A DNA stretch of 12,232 nt from JACQFZ01 sp041485885 (lineage in GTDB: Bacteria; Pseudomonadota; Gammaproteobacteria; Acidiferrobacterales; Sulfurifustaceae), in NCBI GenBank assembly GCA_041485885.1, contig JBGPKL010000081.1:1-12232 (forward strand), given 5' to 3'. The position numbers were made by a program, and so were the translations under genes. How positions within the stretch are numbered: position 1 is the stretch's first letter; each line of letters starts with the position of its first letter. The notes beneath the pieces are model-generated. The model saw only the letters and a list, made by a program, of their open reading frames with translations. It made no database searches and had not been told where the DNA came from. Below, piece after piece: positions 7,856-12,232 of this stretch.

Positions 7856-8605
7856 TCAGTGCGTCTGCCGCGCCAACACGGTGTCGGGAAACTCGGCGTT
7901 GGTGTGGACGTTCTGCGCGTCGTCGAGATCTTCCAGCGCTTCGAGCAGCTTGAGCAGCCGCTCCGCGTCGTCACCCTCGACCGGCACGGCCGTCGCCGGC
8001 CGTTCCGTCAGCTCGGCGCCGGCGGGCATCAGGCCCACGCGCTCCAGTTTCTCACGCACGGCTTGGAGCGAATCGAGAGCGGTCAACACCTCGATCGCGC
8101 CGTCGGCATCGGTCATGATGTCCTCCGCGCCCGCGTCGAGCGCCGCTTCCATCACCGCGTCTTCGTTCGTTCCCGGCGGGAACCCGATCACGCCGACCTT
8201 CTTGAAGAGATAGGCGACCGAGCCGTCGGTGCCGAGATTGCCGCCATGTTTCGTGAATGCATGACGCACTTCGCCGGCCGTGCGGTTACGATTGTCCGTC
8301 TGACACTCGACGAGCACCGCGACACCGCCTGGACCGTAGCCCTCGTAGCGCACTTCTTCGTAATGCGCGCCTTCGAGCTCGCCGGTACCGCGCTTGATCG
8401 CGCGCTCGACGTTGTCCTTCGGCATATTCTGCGCCAGCGCCTTGTCGATCGCGTGGCGCAGCCGCGCATTGTGGGACGGGTCGCCGCCGCCGGTGCGCGC
8501 GGCGACGGTGATCTCGCGAATGAATTTGGTGAAGACCTTGCCCCTACGGGCGTCCTGTACGCCTTTGCGGTGCTGGATGTTGGCCCACTTGGAATGGCCA
8601 GCCAC
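7856..8605 (-). CDS. yebC: YebC/PmpR family protein (TACO1 family)
   Basis: YebC-family proteins are described as DNA-binding regulators (PmpR of Pseudomonas) and, more recently, as factors that help ribosomes through proline-rich stretches. Which role applies here cannot be read from the sequence. The 249-residue product carries the family start MAGHSKWANIQHRKGVQDARRGK, the conserved GGGDPSHNARLRHAIDKA and NMPKDNVERAIKRGTG, and the central segment YEGYGPGGVAVLVECQTDNRNRT. Length is normal. The start is GTG, preceded by a clear AGGAG with a 9-base spacer. It is the gene next to ruvC, as in most gammaproteobacteria. A partial duplicate of its own first codons lies directly upstream at 8618-8707. 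Confidence 0.96.
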   Translation of the reverse strand: MAGHSKWANIQHRKGVQDARRGKVFTKFIREITVAARTGGGDPSHNARLRHAIDKALAQNMPKDNVERAIKRGTGELEGAHYEEVRYEGYGPGGVAVLVECQTDNRNRTAGEVRHAFTKHGGNLGTDGSVAYLFKKVGVIGFPPGTNEDAVMEAALDAGAEDIMTDADGAIEVLTALDSLQAVREKLERVGLMPAGAELTERPATAVPVEGDDAERLLKLLEALEDLDDAQNVHTNAEFPDTVLARQTH

Positions 8606-8614
8606 GAATACGCT

Positions 8615-8619
8615 CTCCT
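8615..8619 (-). promoter_or_regulatory. Ribosome binding site of yebC, overlapping a leader stop codon
   Basis: AGGAG on the minus strand, 9 bases before the GTG at 8605. The stop codon TAG of the upstream 29-codon frame (8618-8620) overlaps this site in the sequence TAGGAG. A ribosome finishing the short frame would therefore either cover the yebC site or be placed to restart at it. Confidence 0.75.
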
Positions 8620-8707
8620 ATTTACATCCGGATGCCGCGCGCGCCGCAAAGGCTCGAACGTACATGCCGTCCCTGCGAATGTTGGCCCACTTGCTGTGTC
8701 CGGCCAT
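8618..8707 (-). CDS. 29-codon leader frame repeating the YebC N-terminus
   Basis: This short frame begins MAGHSKWANI, identical to the first ten residues of YebC, then diverges (RRDGMYVRAF...) and stops with TAG inside the yebC ribosome site. It has its own GAGGA four bases before its ATG. Over the ten shared codons there are seven base differences, all synonymous, including AGC against TCC for serine, which needs two changes. This is therefore not a fresh tandem copy. It may be a relic of an older yebC start left by recombination, or a translated leader controlling yebC. It is too short to encode a working YebC. Whether it is translated is unknown. Confidence 0.55.
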   Translation of the reverse strand: MAGHSKWANIRRDGMYVRAFAARAASGCK

Positions 8708-8738
8708 GACGTCCTCGGTTGCCGCAATGATCCGGGAT

Positions 8739-8768
8739 ATAAAAGCCCGGGCTTGACGGCTGAGTCTA
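8739..8768 (-). promoter_or_regulatory. Candidate promoter of the yebC leader
   Basis: On the minus strand TAGACT (8763-8768) and TTTTAT (8739-8744) stand 18 bases apart and each match the sigma-70 boxes at four of six positions. The spacer contains most of the perfect 12-base palindrome AAGCCCGGGCTT (8743-8754), which could be an operator or the stem of a small hairpin. Placement about 30 bases before the leader ATG is sensible. The match is weak. Confidence 0.25.
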
Positions 8769-8827
8769 CCACCAGGCGCCACGTCGCCCAACGCCGGCCA
8801 TGGAGCTCACCGATAGGTGACCACGCC

Positions 8828-9466
8828 TCATCGGACGAAGTGTCCGAACCGTAAGTACTGGCACGCGCACACGCTGACGCGCGAGGAAAGTAGCATCACC
8901 GTGTGCGTTACCCACAGGCTGATCTCGTCGGTCGCGCCCGGAAGGCGCGACTCGCTGGCGGCGACGACGCCGTCGTTCGGTTTCTCGAGCCCGGGAAACA
9001 ACCGTCCGAGGCCGATCGGAAGATGGCCTTTGATCAAACCGATCTCGCGGGACAGCGCCCGGGTGGGCGGCTCACCGCGGAGCAGGTCGGCGATGCTCGC
9101 GCCGAGCATGCGCCGGCCCCAAGACGCGCGCGCGAGCGCTTTCGCCGAGTGGCTGCCGGCGTGCGGGGAACCGAGCGTGACGACGCGGCCGGGGCGCACC
9201 GGCGGACAGTAAGCGAGCATCGCCTGAATCACCACGCCGCCCAAACTGTGGCCGACGAAATGCACGGTGCTGCCCTCGATCTTGTCGCTAAACGCGCGAA
9301 GCGCTTCGGCGTTTTGTCGCAGTCCACTGCGCACGCTCGGATAGGAAAAGAGATACGTTCTAAACCCGCAGCGGCGCAAGCGCCAAGCGACCAGCCCCAT
9401 GGACCAGCCCGACAGCCATAGGCCGTGCACGAGCACGACGGCGGGAATGTTTTTGCGTAGCTGCAT
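8828..9466 (-). CDS. Alpha/beta hydrolase, lipase-like
   Basis: The 212-residue product is a small alpha/beta hydrolase. The oxyanion-hole motif VHGLW is at 13-17, the nucleophile elbow GHSLGG at 72-77 (Ser74), with Asp165 in NDGVV and His188 in THT completing a plausible catalytic triad. The pattern resembles the triacylglycerol lipase/PGAP1-like esterases; the substrate cannot be told. There is no signal peptide, so it should be cytoplasmic. The open frame extends to 9571, but the ATG at 9466 starts one base after the nudB stop (TAG C ATG), giving tight coupling, and the extension is an Arg-rich shadow of nudB. A hairpin-forming sequence (8831-8847) overlaps its last codons. Confidence 0.88.
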   Translation of the reverse strand: MQLRKNIPAVVLVHGLWLSGWSMGLVAWRLRRCGFRTYLFSYPSVRSGLRQNAEALRAFSDKIEGSTVHFVGHSLGGVVIQAMLAYCPPVRPGRVVTLGSPHAGSHSAKALARASWGRRMLGASIADLLRGEPPTRALSREIGLIKGHLPIGLGRLFPGLEKPNDGVVAASESRLPGATDEISLWVTHTVMLLSSRVSVCACQYLRFGHFVR

Positions 9467-9467
9467 G

Positions 9468-9935
9468 CTAACGCGAACGCTCGTGCGTCGCGCCGGCAAC
9501 ACGTTTGATCGCCGCGCAGTCGGTCCAGGAGGTCGCGCGCGCCGCCGCGAGCGCGAACGCAAGCCACGCATATTCAGTGTGCTCGGGATGATTCGCGAGC
9601 GGCACGTCGTGCGGCAACTCCAGCGCGAACGCGTGCTCGGCGTTCTCCGCGACGTCGGGCGCGTAGCGATGGCGCCATTGCGGAAGGATCGCGTAGCGCT
9701 GCACCAAACCCAGATCGCGCAGCTCCTCCGGCGCGGCGGTCAAACCCGTTTCCTCGCGCAGCTCGCGGATCGCGGTCGCGCGCGGATCGCGCTCGTCCCA
9801 ACGCATGGCGCCCGTCACCGATTGCCAGAACTCCGGATGATCCGCACGCTTAAGAAGCAACACTTTTCCATCGCGCGTGGAAACCACGATCAGAACGGAC
9901 TCGGGGCGTTTGTACGGCGGCGCCGACGGTGTCAC
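9468..9935 (-). CDS. nudB: Nudix hydrolase, dihydroneopterin triphosphate diphosphatase type
   Basis: NudB removes pyrophosphate from dihydroneopterin triphosphate in folate synthesis. The 155-residue product shares with E. coli NudB the YKRPESVL start, FWQSVTG, the RHRYAP segment, LPH and a C-terminal SW. The Nudix box lies at 42-65 (G42, E48, R57-E58, E61-E62, G64-L65). It carries eight instead of seven residues between Glu48 and Arg57, one more than the consensus; the REL-REET part that holds the metal ligands is intact. The start is GTG with AAGGA six bases before, overlapping the end of the MocR gene. A nudB-yebC neighbourhood is known from E. coli, which supports the name. Confidence 0.88.
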   Translation of the reverse strand: MTPSAPPYKRPESVLIVVSTRDGKVLLLKRADHPEFWQSVTGAMRWDERDPRATAIRELREETGLTAAPEELRDLGLVQRYAILPQWRHRYAPDVAENAEHAFALELPHDVPLANHPEHTEYAWLAFALAAARATSWTDCAAIKRVAGATHERSR

Positions 9936-9945
9936 GCGAGGTCCT

Positions 9946-11409
9946 TCACGCGAGCCCCTGAGCCAATCGGCCGACGGTCACCAACGCTTGCTCGACCTGC
10001 TCGTTCCACGGAAGCGCGTAGGTCAGCCGAATAAAGTGACGGTACTTCTGCTTCGCGGAAAATAACGGACCGGGCGCGACGCTCACACCGCGCTCGAGCG
10101 CGCGCCGATGCAGCTCGAGCGCGTCGACCGTGTCCGGCAGCTCCACCCACACGACGACACCGCCGCCGGGTTTGGTCGCGCGCGTACCCGTGGGAAAAAA
10201 ACGTGCGATCGCCTCGGTCATGCGTTCGGCGTTGCGCGCGTAGAGCGGCCGCACGCCGCGCAGATGGCGATCATAACCGCCGTGCGCCAGAAATTCCGCG
10301 AGCACCGCTTGCGGCAACGTGGCGGTCGCCATCGTGCTCACGTACTTCAGATGCTCGATTTGCGTGTAGTAACGTCCCGGCGCGGTCCAACCCACGCGCA
10401 GGCCCGGCGACAACGTCTTCGAAAACGACGAGCAATAAAGCACCAAGCCCTTGCGGTCGTAGCTCTTCGCGGCCATCGAACGTTGCGAGGCGAAGCCGAT
10501 ATCGGCGTAGATATCGTTCTCGATCAGGGGCACGTCGTGCTCCGCGAGTAGCCGCACCAAGCGCCGCTTGTTTTCATCGCTCATGCAGGCCCCGAGCGGA
10601 TTGTGGTACGTCAACACCAGCAGGCAGGCACGCACGCGGTGGCGCTCGAGCGCGAGATCCAAGGCTTCGAGGCTCACGCCATCGCGCGGATGTGTTGGAA
10701 CTTCGAGCGCCTTCATGCCGAGCGATTCGATCGCCTGGAGCGTCCCATAGTACGTCGGCGATTCCACCGCGATGACATCGCCCGGCCGCGCCACCGCGCG
10801 CAGGCAGAGCGTCACTGCTTCCTGGCAACCGCTGGTGACGACGATTTCTTCCGGCGAAACGTCGCAACCGCTTTCGAGCATGCGCCGCGCAAGCTGCTGG
10901 CGCAACGCCGGCAATCCGGGCGGATACTCATAGCGATGGACCTGCCCGCTGTCGCGGCGCGCTATAGCGGCGACGATGCGGTTGAGCCGGCGTATCGGCA
11001 GGAACTGCGCGTGGGGCACGGCGACGCCGAGCTGGACGATATCGGCGCGTCGCGAATTCTTCAGCACCCGCATCGCGAGCTCGGTAATGCCGACCGTGGT
11101 CGGCGAGCCGGCGGGACGCGACACCTCGGGCTCCGCCGGCGGCTGCCAGCGGCGCGCGCGCACGTAATAACCCGACTGCGGGCGCGCCTCGAGCACGCCT
11201 TCGTCCTCGAGCAGCCGATACGCCTCGACGATCGTCGCGATGCTGACCTTCAGTTGCGCGCTTTGACGCCGCACCGAGGGAACGCGCTCGCCCGCGCGGT
11301 AAACGCCCTTTTGCACCTGTTCCGCCACGCGTCGGGCGACACGCCGGTACAGATTCTCATCGGGCCCGGCGAGCGTCGTTCGACCCGCCGCGGCCTTCGC
11401 GCCTTGCAC
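9946..11409 (-). CDS. MocR-type regulator, GntR helix-turn-helix fused to aminotransferase fold
   Basis: MocR proteins are pyridoxal-phosphate-sensing transcription factors. The 487-residue product has a GntR winged helix at about 20-83 (GERVPSVRRQSAQLKVS) and a class I aminotransferase-like domain from about 120 to 485. The cofactor residues are present: Asn270 in HNPLG, Asp299 in ENDIY, Lys331 in SSFSKTLSPGLRVGW and the carboxylate-binding Arg461. The open frame could begin at GTG 11454, but GTG 11409 has a perfect GGAGG six bases before it, so I chose it. It is transcribed away from the aminotransferase gene at 11572, the usual layout of a MocR regulator and its target. The effector is unknown; names such as PdxR or GabR would be guesses. 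Confidence 0.9.
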   Translation of the reverse strand: MQGAKAAAGRTTLAGPDENLYRRVARRVAEQVQKGVYRAGERVPSVRRQSAQLKVSIATIVEAYRLLEDEGVLEARPQSGYYVRARRWQPPAEPEVSRPAGSPTTVGITELAMRVLKNSRRADIVQLGVAVPHAQFLPIRRLNRIVAAIARRDSGQVHRYEYPPGLPALRQQLARRMLESGCDVSPEEIVVTSGCQEAVTLCLRAVARPGDVIAVESPTYYGTLQAIESLGMKALEVPTHPRDGVSLEALDLALERHRVRACLLVLTYHNPLGACMSDENKRRLVRLLAEHDVPLIENDIYADIGFASQRSMAAKSYDRKGLVLYCSSFSKTLSPGLRVGWTAPGRYYTQIEHLKYVSTMATATLPQAVLAEFLAHGGYDRHLRGVRPLYARNAERMTEAIARFFPTGTRATKPGGGVVVWVELPDTVDALELHRRALERGVSVAPGPLFSAKQKYRHFIRLTYALPWNEQVEQALVTVGRLAQGLA

Positions 11410-11415
11410 AGTTCG

Positions 11416-11420
11416 CCTCC
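11416..11420 (-). promoter_or_regulatory. Ribosome binding site of the MocR gene
   Basis: GGAGG on the minus strand, six bases before the GTG at 11409. It is the only strong site near the start of this frame and decides against the longer version from 11454, whose extra residues (LDEAILYW...) also overlap the likely operator region. Confidence 0.7.
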
Positions 11421-11431
11421 GTTGCTGCCAA

Positions 11432-11513
11432 TACAGTATTGCTTCATCTAGCACTGTAACGTATCAATTTAAAAAAATCTGCATCTGTACCGGTCGGCAA
11501 CTCTCGCCTAGGC
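11432..11513. promoter_or_regulatory. Divergent control region with repeated CTGTA sites
   Basis: The gap between the divergent genes is AT-rich at its centre. CTGTA occurs on the plus strand at 11454-11458 and 11485-11489, 31 bases apart (about three helix turns), and once on the minus strand at 11433-11437. The pair TACAGT (11432-11437) and ACTGTA (11453-11458) forms an inverted repeat. On the plus strand TGTACC (11487-11492) and TAGGCT (11509-11514), 17 bases apart, would be a very poor promoter for the aminotransferase gene, as expected if it needs an activator. MocR regulators typically bind direct repeats here; that these are its sites is inference. Confidence 0.4.
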
Positions 11514-11571
11514 TGGCGCGGATCAGCAATCGCGAGGCCGAGTTCGCCGACTTCCAAAAGGACCGAACGGA

Positions 11572-12092
11572 ATGAATAAACCGATCAGCGCGGGTGCTTC
11601 CCAATTTCCGCCGCCGACATCGCGCGCACAGGCGGTCTGTTGGCTAAACGGCCGCATCGTGCCGCCGTCGGACGCGCGCGTATCGGTGTTCGATCACGGG
11701 CTGCTTTACGGCGACGGCGTATTCGAAGGAATCCGCTTCTATCATCGCCGCGCGTTTCGGCTGGCACGGCACCTCGAGCGACTGCAACGCTCCGCGGCGG
11801 CGATCCGCCTGAGCATTCCCTACGACGCCGACGCGCTCGCGCGCGCGGCGGAGCAAACGATTTCGGCTTTCGGCAAATCCGATGGCTATCTGCGGCTCGT
11901 GGTAACGCGTGGCGAAGGGCGCCTGGGCATCGATCCGGCGTCGTGCGGCCGTCCGACCGTGTTCATCATCGCGGATGAGCTGGCGCTGGTGCCACCCGAT
12001 GTCCGACGCCGGGGCGCACGCGTTATCGTCGCGGCGACGCGCCGGATCGCCCCCGACGCGCTCGACCCACGCATCAAGTCGCTCAATTATCT
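11572..12092 (+). pseudogene. IlvE-type class IV aminotransferase, cut by an insertion sequence
   Basis: This is the N-terminal part of a fold-type IV aminotransferase (branched-chain or D-amino acid type). After a 20-residue leader it shows WLNGRIVPPSDARVSVFDHG, LLYGDGVFEGIR (45-55), RLARHLERL and VTRGEG. The catalytic lysine, Lys169 in DPRIKSLNYL, is present. Homologues have about 290-310 residues; here the family sequence ends at residue 173, where an insertion-sequence end begins, so the cofactor-binding second half is missing from this side. The frame runs on through the insertion as antisense of the transposase without a stop to the window edge. AAGGA nine bases upstream supports the ATG. 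IlvE is the closest fit; a D-amino acid transaminase is possible. Confidence 0.85.
12085..12092 (+). repeat. Possible 8-bp target site at the insertion
   Basis: AATTATCT directly precedes the presumed element end. ISL3-family elements make 8-bp target duplications and prefer AT-rich targets, so this is the expected first copy. The second copy would lie beyond the window and cannot be seen. Confidence 0.35.
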
Positions 12093-12232
12093 GGGTCTTC
12101 GTGAAATCGTGTGGGTGATTTCGATCACTTTAGAGCACCGGCAACATGCATGTCAGTATCTTGAGCCGCAGGTATTCCTCGTCGCGCAGACCGTATGCAC
12201 GACGCTGCAGGACGCGGATCTTGTTGTTGAGC
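12093..12232 (-). mobile_element. Insertion sequence end, ISL3-like (partial)
   Basis: At about 12093 the sequence switches from aminotransferase coding to GGGTCTTCGTGAAAT..., a start that resembles terminal repeats of ISL3-type elements. The 3' end of a transposase gene on the minus strand lies 37 bases inside. GAAATC (12103-12108) and GATTTC (12117-12122) form a small inverted repeat between the edge and the gene, possibly a terminator. The rest of the element, including the other end, is outside the window. The edge is set by where the aminotransferase homology stops and could be off by a few bases. Confidence 0.75.
12130..12232 (-). CDS. Transposase C-terminus, ISL3 family (partial)
   Basis: The last 33 codons before TAA read LNNKIRVLQRRAYGLRDEEY and then LRLKILTCMLPVL. 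The LNNKIxxxxRRAYG pattern is the conserved end of the DDE-type transposases of the ISL3 family, around the final catalytic region. The gene is complete at its 3' end and cut at its 5' side by the window edge. It runs antiparallel to the aminotransferase gene it interrupts. Assignment to ISL3 rests on this short motif; another DDE family with a similar tail is less likely. Confidence 0.8.
   Translation of the reverse strand, partial: LNNKIRVLQRRAYGLRDEEYLRLKILTCMLPVL

Noticed and set aside
8831..8847. Hairpin TCGGAC/GTCCGA as terminator of the hydrolase gene
   Set aside because: It lies inside the last codons of the gene and no T-run follows; a six-base stem in a GC-rich genome is easily explained by chance.
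7820..8854. A 344-codon plus-strand frame over yebC
   Set aside because: It lies opposite yebC and the leader, shows no family motif, and is explained by the third-position GC bias of the real gene.

Overview
The window is GC-rich and densely coding, and its gene content points to a gammaproteobacterium. The block yebC-ruvC-ruvA-ruvB-ybgC-tolQ-tolR-tolA-tolB-pal-cpoB is the order known from Pseudomonas and relatives, and a NudB-type gene lies just upstream of yebC, as in Escherichia coli. The exact order or family cannot be fixed from the sequence. GTG is a frequent start codon here (cpoB, tolR, tolA, yebC, nudB and the MocR gene).

From left to right, positions 1-212 hold no recognisable gene. 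Positions 213-5249, all on the minus strand, carry the complete Tol-Pal envelope system: ybgC, tolQ, tolR, tolA, tolB, pal and cpoB. Most junctions overlap by a few bases, so this looks like one translationally coupled operon. TolQ and TolR form the inner-membrane motor, TolA spans the periplasm, and TolB and Pal connect it to the outer membrane and peptidoglycan. CpoB links the system to wall synthesis during division. Positions 5348-7656 hold ruvB, ruvA and ruvC, the Holliday-junction branch-migration and resolution machine. Positions 7856-8605 hold yebC. Two near-identical palindromic repeat pairs (REPIN-like) sit in the ruvA-ruvB and ruvC-yebC gaps. Just upstream of yebC is a 29-codon open frame that repeats the first ten YebC residues with different codons.

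Positions 8828-11409 (minus strand) form a second small operon: a MocR-type regulator (GntR helix-turn-helix plus aminotransferase fold), a NudB-type Nudix hydrolase and a small lipase-like alpha/beta hydrolase. Divergent from the regulator, on the plus strand, starts a class IV aminotransferase of the IlvE type, probably the regulator's target. Its frame is cut just after the catalytic lysine by the end of an insertion sequence whose antiparallel transposase (ISL3-type C-terminus) runs off the right edge of the window.

The core genes are ordinary and intact. The unusual points are the partial yebC duplication, the paired repeats inside the ruv cluster, the IS-broken aminotransferase next to its putative regulator, and a one-residue insertion in the Nudix box. 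I did not find a clearly novel multi-gene system.
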